64,000 nucleotides of DNA from Aphrophora alni (GCA_963513935.1 OY740772.1:11874098-11938097); one strand, 5' to 3'. Shown: positions 49,201 through 60,515, counted from the stretch's first letter. Numbers and translations are program-made. The notes: generated by a model from the letters alone, not told the origin.

Positions 49201-49400
49201 GATTCCTCTCTTTCAGCTTTCCAATAAACCTTTTCTAACTGATTCTTGTTTTGTTCCCTATTAGAGTATTCGAGGGTAGGAGTCTCCGTGCTGTTTTCTT
49301 TTTTTAAAGGCAACGATGGCCGAGAGGTCACAGCACCATTCAACGCCCACGACAATCTGATGTTTCCTCTCTGGACGCACTCTAAACGAGATATTTAAAA
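49201..49400 (-). repeat. Dispersed repeat family A copy, inverted (3 of 3)
   Basis: On the minus strand: CTCTCGGCCATCGTTGCCTT, AAAAAAGAAAACAGCACGGA, CTCGAATACTCTAATAGGGA, AACAAGAATCAGTTAG and AAAGGTTTATTGGAAAGC. A minus-strand frame (49065-49355) spans copies 2 and 3 and reads through the repeat. It resembles no known domain. Confidence 0.6.
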
Positions 49401-49409
49401 AAAATGGAA

Positions 49410-49595
49410 TAAGGGTAGTTATGGATACAGGTGGAAGCAAAGACGGCAATATCAGCAAATGATTTTAAAATGGAATCCTTAAAGAAAAAGAAGACAAGAA
49501 GGACGAAATGTATATACAACAGATTTATCGAAAGAAGGAAAGACTTGGGGTGAATTAAGGAAGATTAAGTACCTTTGTAGAAGCAGTTTCTCGTG
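49410..49595 (+). pseudogene. Second LINE ORF2 C-terminal remnant
   Basis: The + frames read GYRWKQRRQYQQMILKWNP (about 49425-49480), then RKRRQEGRN, then KEGKTWGELR (KTWGELR at 49540-49560). This is the same terminal series as in the 48.1-kb remnant: W-x-W, a W-N-P turn, K-R-R-x-G-R, then G-x-T-W-x-E-L. It is shorter and more decayed. With the 48.1-kb copy it brackets the three inverted family A units, suggesting that family A belongs to, or is carried with, this LINE lineage. Confidence 0.6.
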
Positions 49596-51247
49596 ATATT
49601 TAATTAAATAAGTCTGGTATAAGAAAGTTATAACAATATTCGTACTCCGTCAATTAAATTCCACACACTGCCTTTTTAATTATGCACACAGAACAGTTGA
49701 TTAAAAGTACCGCACATGATTGATCAGTTAACTATATAGTCATCGCCGTCAATAGATCACTATCATCTGGTAGCAATCAATTATTAATTGACTTGTAATC
49801 AATCTAAAGTGTAAACATGTAGACAACGGAATGAATAATGACTTTATCGTTCGTATGATTGACTTCACACACCATGACACCTCTTCCGTGACGTCATTAT
49901 CAGAAGTAAACAACCCATCCTAGAGGTCACAGAGTATGACCTTCCACGTAACTGGAATATGTGGCGTAGAATTTACCAGACAACGATGACATCATCAGGT
50001 CTATTGGAAATGAAATATTTTAATATGACGCAAATATGATTTCATAAAATGATGGATATTATATAATATTTCGAGGTTATGCTTAGCTGAAGAGAATTAA
50101 ATTGATATTGCAGTATAATTGTATGTTTGGTGAAGTGTTTAGAAAATTTGGAATTGGAACTGTAGAAAAAGTTTAATTTGATTATTATGAGTAATTTGAA
50201 GGTTATGTAATATTTCAAGGTCTATGACTGCATCTTTGTAGATGTGCGTTAAGTATATTGGGTGTCCTTAATGTCTTCCTCTAAGCGGACTGGCGCCCAA
50301 ATTTGTCTTTAGTAATTTCACTGAATAAAATTAACTATGCAAAATATTGTACACTTTTTCACTCACCTACTTCAAAAAACAATTTAAATCCAAATAACAC
50401 TATTTTTCACCAAAAATGTCTGTTCTGTTGTTGTGGTATTACAGCCAATTATTTCTGTTTTTTACCAATTACTCAAGAGCCGGCATTTTTAGAGAGATAT
50501 CAAAACGACCAATACGTTTTGTTTGGGTGTTTGAGACAAAATCAAAATGTTGGAGCTTATTTTTTTATTATTATTGTTTTTTGACAGCTACCCCAAACTT
50601 TTAAGTTATTGAAAAGTTAAAAAAAAAAAAAAATTCCGAGATACAGAAAAATATGCCCCAATACGAAATTTGAAAATGAGAAATTAGAAATACACGTTTG
50701 AAATTTTCTATTAACCCCTTGACCATTTTGGGGGCGAGATAATTCCCGTCGACCACTCAATATATACACTCGAAATCTCTACTCTATATCTTTATTTGTT
50801 CGTCAACATTGCTGACAGCGTTATCACTTAATGACAAACCTGTTGCTGTTTACAACTAATTTAACCCTCATCATTTTAATAAATCATTGTTTTCATTTCG
50901 CATTGAACAAACAGAAGCCCGGGCTGATTAATGTTCAACATTAGCGTTTATTGATGAATAATGTACAACATTAGGGTTTATTGCTGTTTAATGTTGACTC
51001 ATTTGCAGTCCATCTGTCGCAAAATGAGCGCCTGTTAAGGTAAATGAGTCACAATTACAGAGTGTTGACGACTAGATGTTTATTTATAACCGATGCTGTG
51101 ATTATAGAAATTATCTAGCAAGGGTTTAATTATTGATTCTTGGTTTATTAGCTTTGATTGGTGGTGTTATTTAAGGTTATGGACAAGTATGGATTTGTAA
51201 CTATTGCAGAAACGTAAAAGCAAAGATAGAATTTTTCTTTTTACTTT
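49596..51247. other. Interval without a recognisable gene
   Basis: 49650-50000 is less AT-rich and contains TGACGTCA at 49889-49896. 50930-51060 has a GTTTATTGATGAATAATGTA / GTTTATTGCTGTTTAATGTT near-duplication. The 50303-50584 frame lacks family features. No gene is called. Confidence 0.45.
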
Positions 51248-52480
51248 CTCACATATACGTTCTCACATATACGTTATCAAATATACGGTATAAGATATAC
51301 GTTCTCAGATATACGTTATCAGATATACGTTCTCACATATACGTTATCAAATATACGTTATCAGATATACGTTCTCAGATATACGTTATCAGATATACGT
51401 TTTCACATATACGTTCTCAAATATACGTTATCAGATATACGTTATCAAATATACGTTATCAGATATACGTTTTCACATATACGTTCTCAAATATACGTTC
51501 TCGCATATACGTTCTCACATATACGTTATCACATATACGTTATCAAATATACGTTCTCGCATATACGATCTCACATATACGTTATCACATATACGTTATT
51601 AAATATACGTTCTCACATATACGTTATCACATATACGTTATCAGATATACGTTCTGACATATACGTTATCAAATATACGTTATCAGATATACGTTATCAA
51701 ATATACGTTATCAGATATACGTTCTCACATATACGTTCTCACATATACGTTATCAAATATACGTTATCAAATATAAGTTCTCACATATACGTTATCACAT
51801 ATACGTTATCAAATATACGTTATAAAATATACGTTCTCAAATATACGTTCTCAGATATACGTTCTCAGATATACGTTCTTAAATATAAGTTCTCACATAT
51901 ACCTTATCAAATATACGTTATCACATATACGTTATTAAATATACGTGATCAAATACTCGTTATAACATATACGTTATAACATATACGTTATCAAATATAC
52001 GTTCTCAGATATACGTTCTCAAATATACGTTATCACATATACATTCTCAGATATACGTTCTCAGATATACTTTCTCAAATATACGTTCTCTGATATACGT
52101 TCTCACATATACGTTATCAAATATACGTTCTCAGATATACGTTCTCAGATATACGTTCTCAAATATACGTTATCACATATACATTCTCAGATATACGTTC
52201 TCAGATATACTTTCTCAAATATACGTTCTCTGATATACGTTCTCACATATACGTTATCAAATATACGTTCTCAGATATACGTTCTCACATATACGTTCTC
52301 AAATATACGTTATCAAATATACGTTATCAAATATACGTTCTAGATATTTGTTTTCAGATATACGTTCTCAAATATAAGTTATCACATATACGCTATTAAA
52401 TATACGTTATCACATATACGTTCTCAGTTATACGTTCTCAAATATATGTTCTCACATATACGTACTCACAATATACGTTG
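51248..52480 (-). repeat. 14-bp minisatellite (ATATACGTTNTCAN)
   Basis: About 88 tandem units of 14 bp. Units vary mainly at two places (TTCTC or TTATC; CACAT, CAAAT or CAGAT). A 140-bp (10-unit) block is duplicated: the rare ATACATTCTC variant appears at about 52039 and 52179. On the minus strand the unit is TATATGTGAGAACG, which matches the core TATGTGTGAGAACG of the 53-bp satellite. Confidence 0.97.
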
Positions 52481-52559
52481 TATAAAGTTATGAGATGAGT
52501 AAAAAAAGTAAGCGTCAAGTTTTTGTCAGTTATGAAGTCCTCTGTGTCTAAAATAGTGG

Positions 52560-52890
52560 TTTTTGGAATCATGTCTGTTTGTAGTGAACCAGTTTTAATA
52601 TAATTTGATACGGGAGTGTATTTTGACCGTATCTCGGAACCTTAAACCTTTTGATGACTCAATATTTGCGTGTGGTTGACATAAGTATCACAAAATTAAG
52701 TTTTTCTCAAATTCTTCAAGTGCAACTTCTAAGGACCTAAACAAAATCTATTGTTCGCCGTTTCTCAAAAATCCAACTTGTGAATTATTCCTTAAAAAAA
52801 ATTTAAAACGCTTAATTTCTTATAATCGTTTCAACCGATTTCAATCAAATTGTAGTGAATCGTGGATATTAATGACCGACACCCCACAAT
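52560..52890 (+). repeat. Dispersed repeat family D, internal part
   Basis: Shares AAATTAAGTTTTTCTCAAAT, CTTCTAAGGACCTAAACAAA, GTGAATTATTCCTTA and CGATTTCAATCAAATTGTAG with the copies at 58.7 and 54.1 kb. The usual end block is missing. Confidence 0.55.
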
Positions 52891-52903
52891 GCGTTAATAT
52901 CGC

Positions 52904-52914
52904 GGGGGGGGGGG
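52904..52914 (+). repeat. Poly(G) run of 11
   Basis: Eleven consecutive G in an AT-rich context, directly after ATATCGC. Assembly or sequencing of such runs is error-prone. Confidence 0.9.
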
Positions 52915-54084
52915 TTTACCAAGTGTAACAATGTAGTTAGAAGGCAACGGTAATAGCGGCATTAACGATAAGCCTATCCCAACCACCACGTATTGCAAAT
53001 TTAGGCCCTCGGATCTCTCTAAAACAATAGCTTATCACTCATAGCCCTGTCCAAACAACCTCCTTTGATAATTAATACACAATTTTAATAATGAGGTGAC
53101 TTATGAGTTAACCAAATTTACTGCACATACCTGAACCTAGTAATTAAGGCTTAAACTCTGTTACACCATAAATCTAGCGAATACTAGAACAGGAGTTAAT
53201 ATGATCTGTTTTTGACATACCTGTCAAAATTTCCACAAACAGAGAAAAACAGGCACTAATCTAAAAATAGTCTAAAATCTAAGTTTACAAACGCCGAAAA
53301 CGAACAAAAAACTTAATACCGACTTTTGAACATCACAATATCTAACCATTATTCTAATTAAAAACAAATATTCACAAAAACAAAATTGGCACTCTACCAG
53401 TACATTGTGGCACACCAGATGTCTTTTCATATTCCAGACGCTTATTTACACATAATGATTCCAGCTATTGATGCTTCAAGTATAACAAAACGTCCTTATG
53501 AATACCCAGAATGGAGATAGTAAAATATTTATAGCAAACGTAAAATCTAAATGTATCCTTTATGCTTACTTGGAAATAGAATACCCAATCTATCGTGTAT
53601 AATGGCAACTAGAGAGTTATACCACCAACGAAAACGAAAACGCAATATTTATCGTCTACATTTCAAAACGCCTACCTCCCAGTGGACGCTATGACAGAAA
53701 CTGCTCCACACCTATTTTATGTGCACTTAATTTGAATGTTTAGTCCTTAAAATAGTTTTAAAGCCATTTTTGGAAGACTTTGAAACTAGCATCCGGTCGG
53801 ACCTGTTTCCTTAAACTGGCAGAAAGTGTAAGTTTTTGTTGAATATTAACTGTTTTGTAGTGTTCGGTTTCTCATGTGGGAAGTTATAATGTCTTTAAAA
53901 AACTCGGAAGTTTATTACAGTGTCATCTCTTGATGTGTGTTTTCTTGCTCTTATATTTTAAAAGTAAAATAGTATCTATCCCCCTTGATAGCTGCTACAA
54001 GAAAAAATACATTATGCTCGGCCGCCTGCTTTAGTCAAGATCTTTAAAATAATGACAGTTCATGTGTTATCGAAAAAATCTGCC
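52915..54084. other. Interval without a recognisable gene
   Basis: 53000-53830 is slightly less AT-rich than its surroundings but has no long frame, RNA gene or repeat that I can support. Confidence 0.4.
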
Positions 54085-54410
54085 ATACACGTAATTCTTC
54101 AAAATCAGTTCTACCGATTTCATTCAAATTTTAGTTTAATACAAAAATTAATAACCCTTTACAAAATAATTAAAAAAAAAACTTAACTTTTAAAATTTTA
54201 TTTATAATTAAGGCAAGTTTGACACAAATAAAACAAAACTTATTTATATATAAATATTGTTTAAAATAATCTATAACTTATTAGACAGCGTCGATTGTTG
54301 ATTTTAACCTATTTACTGACAACAATCGATGACTTGTTTTGCGATCATAATTTGGTTAATATTTCGATTTTGAATGAGTGTGTGAGAGAGTTTTTTAGCA
54401 GAATTTATTT
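54085..54410 (+). repeat. Dispersed repeat family D copy
   Basis: CACGTAATTCTTCAAAATCA, CCGATTTCATTCAAATTTTA, an ACTGACAACAATCGATGACT block and the end block GAATGAGTGTGTGAGAGAG follow the family D order and orientation. Confidence 0.6.
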
Positions 54411-54693
54411 AAAGAAATACAGATTTTACTCTAAAATATACTATTTAAAAAAATCGAGTTCTTTATATAAAGGAGCGATAAAACAAAATATGGAAAAACA
54501 TTTTGTAGTAAATTAAGAAATAGTTTTCGTTTTATTTGCAGCTGTATTATAAATAATACTCTAACATTATATTAGTTTCTACTTAGAGAAAATTCTGCAA
54601 CTTTAACAGTATTTAATAAAACATATAATTTTCCTCTTTAATGACTAATTTTTTAAGCAATTTGATTATGGTTGTATAATTGAAAGAAACATA

Positions 54694-54910
54694 CAGGGTG
54701 TTCCAAATTATAGGACCCGTTCCGTAATTTTTGAACGGATTGAACGGATTTTTACAGTAGTAAAAATGAAACTTTAGGAAACTCTTTTGATAATTAGGAC
54801 CTGATTAAAAGAAAATTTCAACCCCAATCCCCAAATTTATACAGACAATTTTTTACTACAAAAATCAAAACATTTTAAATACGAGACACATATACTTTTT
54901 GAACACACTG
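54694..54910. mobile_element. MITE with CAGGGTG-type ends and TA flanks
   Basis: A 217-bp unit beginning CAGGGTGTTCC and ending GAACACACTG, bordered by ATA on the left and TATA on the right. Its ends match those of the fold-backs at 24556-25447 and 34931-35994, but its interior is not a long inverted repeat. Non-coding. Confidence 0.6.
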
Positions 54911-55489
54911 TATATGATAACGATTTGACTACAAAAGTTATGCAGTATGGAACAAGACGCCAGTAACGCTCTGCTGAACACTATGGGTTTCGCAAATTGA
55001 TTGTATTACTTTACAAGATTTATCTGTTACATACGCTCGGCTCAGAAATGAAGTATATTGGTAGAATTTCGACACGTAGGAAGTCGTGTTGGACCCCTGT
55101 CTGCCAAACCCACTCATCCGAACTTAGGGCCCTTGTACGGCCAAGCCCACAATCGGACTTGCGAGCTAGGATGTTTCCAAAACGATTGTAAATAATATAG
55201 TATTTTTGACTGATATTAGACCCTTAAGTGTATCAGTATTTATGATAATTAGATGTGTAAGTTTTATAATTTAACCGTATCACATATACGTAGTATAGAA
55301 AAGTTTAAGTGATTGGTTAAACATTTTTTTTTTTGAAAACCACAAATGTTTCGTAAAAATCAGTCCACTCTTTCGGGCTGCAGAGCACTGCATAGATGAC
55401 ACACAGATAGTGCAGTAGATATTAATTAAAAAGTGAAAATAAACGTAAAAAATGTTTTAAAAAAATGAATCAGGGTGTAAATTGTATCT
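54911..55489. other. Interval without a recognisable gene
   Basis: 54930-55195 is more GC-balanced, with a 64-codon frame of no recognised family. 55265-55340 (ACGTAGTATAGAAAAGTTTA and on) matches the start block of family D at 31.15 kb. Confidence 0.4.
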
Positions 55490-55905
55490 GCTTATATAGT
55501 ACTATAAACCAACCACAGAGTAAATATTCGATTACAGTTAAGTTTATAATGACAGAGGTCATGATTCATATTTGATTCTATGCCAATTATTCCTAAACCG
55601 TGATTTTTTACTTGCGAATTCGCATCCGGGGTTGGATTTTCTAAATTTACTAATATTTGACAGGTCGCTATTTTGGATTGGAACGACATCTGGTTTGCGA
55701 AGTTAGTTTGTATTAAACAAAACTTGTAAAATTTGGCACTACTGTGTGGTGCTTTACACATGAAAACTTTGAGTTACTTGAATAACTCAATTTTATTATT
55801 GGGGGTGAATTTATAAAGCCAGCAAATAGTTTTTTGTACACCAAACAAAATTTCAAAAAGTTTCAGCTTTCTTCTTTTCAAGAAAAAGTAAACTTACGGA
55901 AAACT
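55490..55905 (+). repeat. Dispersed repeat family G copy
   Basis: Shares GTATTAAACAAAACTTGTAA, GGGGGTGAATTTAT and AAAGTTTCAGCTTTCTTC, in order, with the copy at 56.3-56.95 kb. No function visible. Confidence 0.55.
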
Positions 55906-56299
55906 TATTTTATTTCAGAATTTAAACATATATTGAGATATTGACTCTATAACTATAGTCTGGTTTAATTTTTGAATTTAACTGTTTTAAATGATTTATT
56001 TTTGACGTATTTATAACAATGCATAATAACGTAACGATTCTACATTTTTACTTAAAACTTGCACAAAAATAAACTTGTAAAATTGTGTGTGAAATTTATT
56101 CCTACCAACCCTTTCAACGTCTACTCATGTCAACCACAGTTTCTTTATAGTGGGCCCTCCCTTAGCCATACTATAGGTCGGGAAAAGCAGGTCCATCAAG
56201 GGAATTTATTTTTAAAAAATGTAATTTTGAACCCTAAGTAGGAAGTTGCATTATCTTAAAAATTGTAATTGTAACCTCAAAATTTATTTTGTCAAAGCT

Positions 56300-56955
56300 A
56301 ACATTTTAAAGTGCAATAGAATTAATGTTTAAAATTACATTTTAGTAATTTTCATATTTTAAATTTAAAAGTCAATAGTCAAAGTTCAACAAAATAATAC
56401 AATTTTTAGCTGTAATAATTTTGTGTCCTTATTTTCTTTAGTAAATTCTAAAGTAAATTGGAGTGCCCGGCCTTATGCCAAAAAAGACATAAATTTCTAG
56501 AATTTATCTTCATTTCGGAAGAAGAATTATTAAATCTCCCAACCAGGGGTTTGATCAATTTTGTCAAAGACATAGATCTCTCCTGAGTCCAACAAGAGGG
56601 AAGCACAAAAGATCTAATTAGGTCGCAGTGCAGGAGGCGCTTTAAAACACTCTCCCCAGTCTTAATAATAAAAAAAAAGAAAAAAAAGTAAATTGGATTT
56701 TAATATTAGACAAGCCATTTTGCGGTAAGATAGCAATCTCTAGTTTGCGTAATTATTTTGTATTAAACAAGACTTGTAAAATTTGATACTAAATTTGAAC
56801 ATTTTAAATTATCCATAAAAACAACTACATTTTGGAGTGGGTTGGTTGTGAATTTATCTCATAATAATAGCAAAATATTGTTTTTTAAACTAAGAACATT
56901 TCAAAAGTTTCAGCTTTCTTCCTTTTCACTCAGGATTTTGTTTTACACTCAGTTT
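56300..56955 (+). repeat. Dispersed repeat family G copy interrupted by a SINE
   Basis: The right part (56698-56955) contains TAGTTTGCGTAATTATTTTG, GTATTAAACAAGACTTGTAA and AAAGTTTCAGCTTTCTTCC, as in the 55.5-kb copy. The retroposon at 56463-56685 lies within it. The left limit is approximate. Confidence 0.5.
56451..56697 (+). mobile_element. SINE-like retroposon with 12-bp target duplication and poly(A) tail
   Basis: AAGTAAATTGGA at 56451-56462 is repeated at 56686-56697, directly flanking a 223-bp unit. The unit starts GTGCCCGGCCTTATGCC and ends in an A-rich tail from about 56668. A loose RNA polymerase III B-box (GGTTTGATCAA, 56548-56558) lies 85 bp from the start. Target duplication plus A-tail is diagnostic of LINE-mediated retroposition. 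Whether the head derives from a tRNA, or the unit is a truncated LINE tail, is not clear. Confidence 0.7.
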
Positions 56956-57254
56956 ATACTTGTTATTTAATTTGGTGCGATAGCTTTCAAAAACAACAAC
57001 AACATATCCATGGATAATTTCAATCTAATGTCATAAAATCTAATTTATTACGCATTTATTCACACCTGATGAAGTAAGCACAAGTGTAAATGTCATATTT
57101 TTATAAAATTAATATGACATTTCAGTACAAGGCTGGAACTGTATAATAATTCACGGAGGTCGCAATGGCAGGTGGAATGATGCAGGCAATGTATAATGAG
57201 AAACTGTTTTAGATACTATTCAAAATTATAATTATTTCCTACTGTTTAAGATTG
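56956..57254. other. AT-rich interval without a recognisable gene
   Basis: A short inverted repeat, AATGTCATATTTTTATAAAA and TTAATATGACATTTC, lies near 57090-57125. Nothing else is supported. Confidence 0.4.
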
Positions 57255-57480
57255 TTGTTTAAAGGTGAAAAACGTCTTTGTCATCATGGCCTTATAAAAA
57301 AAAAAGAAGAAATTGAAAACCTTTCGAATCAAGGTCGGAATAAAATAAGAATTGGTCAAGAGAAATTGGATGAAAGACGAACACAAGAGTACAAGAAAAA
57401 AGTGAAGATGAAGCTAGGATTCTTCGGTATTGCCAAGACCGTACTCACTAATGAGAGCCCCAGAGGGTGAGTTAATAATA
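57255..57480 (+). repeat. Dispersed repeat family A copy with a surviving open frame
   Basis: Starts AAAGGTGAAAAACGTCTTTG and TCATCATGGCCTTATAAAAA like the other family A copies. It keeps an uninterrupted 72-codon frame (57252-57470), lysine- and glutamate-rich, ending TNESPRG. The frame is not matched to any domain, and other copies of the family are frame-broken, so this is more likely chance openness in purine-rich repeat DNA than a gene. Confidence 0.6.
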
Positions 57481-57559
57481 ATCGGTGTGCAGCTTTCACA
57501 TACATGATGCGACGATTTCAAACATGGCATTAAAAATATATTCACTTATTTGTATATAA

Positions 57560-58110
57560 GTCAATGGGCATCATCATTGTACTTATCCAGTCAAATTATA
57601 AAACGTAATACAAGCAGATCCTCCAAATGTAATGTTTACAAAGTTGGTTTCTTGTGCCTTGTAGGAAATATCAAATTGTATTGGTAGATCAAGGGGTCTT
57701 ACCAAGTAGGGTAAGTTTGTTTAACAGTTAAGCAAGTTCACTGAACCTTGTAATTGTAGATGTTACTATTTTCTTGACGTCGGAAGGTCCTAACGTACCT
57801 CGTATGTATTAAAACTTATTCACTCGCTTCGCTCGTGTCAGTGTCAGCCCTAGCGGGACTCTAAGGTGTACATTTATGAAAGAGCCTTCACTCTAATAAA
57901 TATCAGAAAATTTCATGTTCCTACATTATTTTTGTGGCCGCTATCGTGCTTACGTTAAAACAGCGACAACGACGCCGGACGGAAGGCATCCTTGAAAATA
58001 ACCTGAAGTCATCAAATGTGAAGATCAGTTAAAAAACGGAACTCGAATTTTTGACGGTAGACTAAACTTACCCTACACCCGGTAAATTAAAAAAAAAAAA
58101 CATTTTATAG
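57560..58110 (+). repeat. Dispersed repeat family B copy
   Basis: Shares AATACAAGCAGATCCTCCAA, AGGAAATATCAAATTG, ATTGGTAGATCA, TTTCTTGACGTCGG, AACGTACCTCGTA and CTCGCTTCGCTCGTG with the copy at 61.73 kb. The distal part, with CAACGACGCCGGAC and GTGAAGATCAGT, matches 62.80-62.86 kb. The palindromic CACTCGCTTCGCTCGTG core is the family's hallmark. Confidence 0.65.
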
Positions 58111-58734
58111 AGTCAAAAACACTCAATAAGTACACATTCAAAACCTGTTTTAAAATTCTAAAAATATATTTTCTATTTTCATTTACCAACAACAAACCCT
58201 ATTAATAAGGAATCAATCAGGTTGAGCAATCTAAAAATATGTTAATACAGAAATGATAATCGTCCATGTAAACATGCCAAGTTCACGGCGTACAGTTTAG
58301 CATGACCTCACTAATTATAGTTGTAAACAGAAGCGTAGAGAGTTAATGCGTGACCTTGACAGAGAGTAGCGAGCACAAGGCCATTGCCACGCAACCATAA
58401 CACGTTTCCATCCCGACCAGGAGACTATAAATAATTATTAAACATTTCAATTATCACTTATATAATTACGAGCCCGTATCAGGTGTTAGCATGTCACCGG
58501 ACAATGTGTGCGGAGAATTTTTTACTTATATATTTTTTTCTTGGAGACCAAGAATACAAGAAATCAAACACATTGGATTTGTGAAATTATAATGTTACTT
58601 TGTAATAATTGGATCTCCATTTTTTGTTTTCCCACAGGACAGAGATGTGCGTTTTGATTTTGATTTCCAGTATTTGTGGACATATCTGTTTGGTTCCCTA
58701 AACGTTTGGAGTTCAAAACATCTGCCTGTCGTCT
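58111..58734. other. Interval without a recognisable gene
   Basis: 58260-58560 is more GC-balanced and non-repetitive by eye. The minus-strand frame at 58564-58767 has no family features. Confidence 0.4.
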
Positions 58735-59110
58735 AATTTGATACGTAGTCAAAGGGGCGTTTCTCATTTTCTCAATAACTTAAAATTTGCTTGTAGCTAC
58801 CATACGAAATTACCTTTTTTCTCTCTCTAAATCGTGTCTAAATAATTTGATCAAATTTTACTCATATGTAGCCTCTAAGGACTCTAACAAAACGTTTTGG
58901 TAGTTATCTCTTCTTAAACGACAGTTCGTGAGTTGTCGATATAAATTCCACACATGGTGCTGTAAAATAGTAATTTCTCAAAATTGATGCCACCGATTTC
59001 GTTCAAATTTTAGTGAGATCTACCGATCGTTGACCCTAACCTTTGTTCACAACTGTAAGTAAAAATAAAAGTTTCAAATTTGTGTTAAAACGACTTAAGT
59101 AGGGATATAG
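58735..59110 (+). repeat. Dispersed repeat family D, internal part
   Basis: CTCTAAGGACTCTAACAAAA, TTCTTAAACGACAGTTCGTG, AATTTCTCAAAATTGATGCC, ACCGATTTCGTTCAAATTTT and GTAAGTAAAAATAAA follow the family D order. Same orientation as all other copies. Confidence 0.6.
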
Positions 59111-59394
59111 GGACAGAAATTTTTATAACGTCGAAGTCTTTTAAGCGGGAGTTTAAATTGTAAAATATATTTAGAAAAATAAAATATGCAAGTATCAATA
59201 GAACTGATCATATATTCCAACAATCTAAAATACGATAAAAATGACATTTGGACTTTAAAGCAAAGTTGAAAAGTTCCATTGTAACGTTTGTTCACACGTG
59301 CAGCTTTAACTGTAATAAAATACAAGCTGTATGTACCGTGATCATCTATGTATTAATAATTCCAAGAGATTTTTGTCAGTCATAAATCGATAGC

Positions 59395-59848
59395 GGCTGA
59401 ATGGGATAAGTAGTTGAGGTGTCAATTTAAAGGGCATTAGGTGTAGTTTTGCCAACATATTAATTCCTTCGTCAAATAACTTCTAGTTTTATTTGATACA
59501 CACAAAATATTATCCGTAGTTTTTGCCTCATAACTACCCCATGATCAGTTTTGTTTGTTTACACTATATTTTTCCTACATGTGGGACAATACAAAGAATA
59601 TAAATGCAAAGCTTGAAATATACAGTAGCTATCGTCTTGTCTGTGTAGACTGATTGCGACTTACAGATACGCGCATATTATTAGCATCCTTTGTTTTACC
59701 TACGGACCCTGATAAAAGAAATCAATGAACATACAATCCTACATTTAATGGCTATTGAATTGTTCGGCTCACAACTCACAAATACTCATATACGCTACGA
59801 ATTTCTCATTGTGTGATTAAACTTGTATTCGTCATAAAAAAACTGTCA
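59395..59848 (+). repeat. Dispersed repeat family C copy 1
   Basis: About 450 bp highly similar to 62217-62688. Matching landmarks include TTAGGTGTAGTTTTGCCAAC, CAGTAGCTATCGTCTTGTCT, TTTGTTTTACCTACGGACCC and ATTTCTCATTGTGTG, offset by roughly 2.82-2.84 kb. Confidence 0.85.
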
Positions 59849-59929
59849 TATAAGATTTAGCTGCAAAATAATTTCAAGTCTATTTTTTTAGATTTGTAGG
59901 TCTCGTCGTGTTCAAGTTAGGAGGAAATG

Positions 59930-60245
59930 ATATCTGACACTTTAAATTTAGCTTAGCGCCAACATAATAATTTTGTCATCAAATAAACATAAATATTCGT
60001 AATCAGAATAACTTCTAGTTTTATATGATACCCCACACATCATATTTCAAAACATAAAAGTTTTCAATTTGATAATTTTTGCCTCTTAACTACCCCAAAG
60101 TCATAATTTTTGTTACCGTTATATTTTTCCTATATGTGGGATAATACAATGAATGAAAATGTAAAGATTGAAATATAGGATTTATATTTTTGTCTGTGTA
60201 GACGCGTTTCTACTTACTGACAGATAGACGGACAGACGGAGGGAC
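59930..60245 (+). repeat. Dispersed repeat family C, diverged partial copy
   Basis: CGCCAACATAATAATTTTGT, AATAACTTCTAGTTTTATAT, TTTTTGCCTCTTAACTACCC, ATATGTGGGATAATACAATG and TTGTCTGTGTAGACG follow the order of family C copy 1 immediately upstream. The 3' half is missing; a fold-back element follows. Confidence 0.7.
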
Positions 60246-60319
60246 ACCCTAGTGATATTATAAGGGTTAGTCAGTATAACAAACACACAGAACACAATTG
60301 TCACAAAAAATACGCCTAA

Positions 60320-60364
60320 GTATCAGACGCGTTTCAACGACAAGGTCCTCCTCTTCAGTGATAC
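60320..60364 (-). ncRNA. Hammerhead-ribozyme-like motif (minus-strand copy)
   Basis: Minus-strand order: stem I GTATCA (60364-60359), core CTGAAGA (60358-60352, fits CUGANGA), a stem II hairpin with GAC/GTC, GAAA (60335-60332), then a two-base-pair stem III (AC..GT) with a GC loop, and the UC cleavage position at 60327-60326. It closes with TGATAC (60325-60320), which pairs perfectly with stem I. The outer part of stem II pairs poorly. The very short stem III matches the minimal type-I hammerheads described in Penelope-like elements, which often act as dimers. Confidence 0.6.
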
Positions 60365-60470
60365 ACGAGCTACACCAATCAAACTATAACTTATAGCTAT
60401 AACTACAACTTATAGCTATAACTATAGTTATAACTATAACTTGAGTTATAGTTTGATTGGTGTAGCTCGT

Positions 60471-60515
60471 GTATCACTGAAGAGTACGATCTTGTCGTTG
60501 AAACGCGTATAATAC
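60471..60515 (+). ncRNA. Hammerhead-ribozyme-like motif (plus-strand copy)
   Basis: GTATCA (60471-60476) precedes core CTGAAGA (60477-60483). Stem II is ACGA (60486-60489) pairing with TCGT (60495-60498). GAAA is at 60500-60503, a two-base-pair stem III follows with a GC loop, and the UA cleavage position is 60508-60509. TAATAC (60510-60515) pairs with stem I at five of six positions. All invariant core nucleotides are present. Confidence 0.6.

Noticed and set aside
51248..52480. 14-bp array as a CRISPR or coding repeat
   Set aside because: No spacers. The 14-bp unit changes frame each copy and introduces stops, so it is a plain minisatellite.
57252..57470. Lysine-rich 72-codon frame
   Set aside because: It is a copy of dispersed family A whose other copies are frame-broken, so it is probably chance openness in purine-rich DNA.
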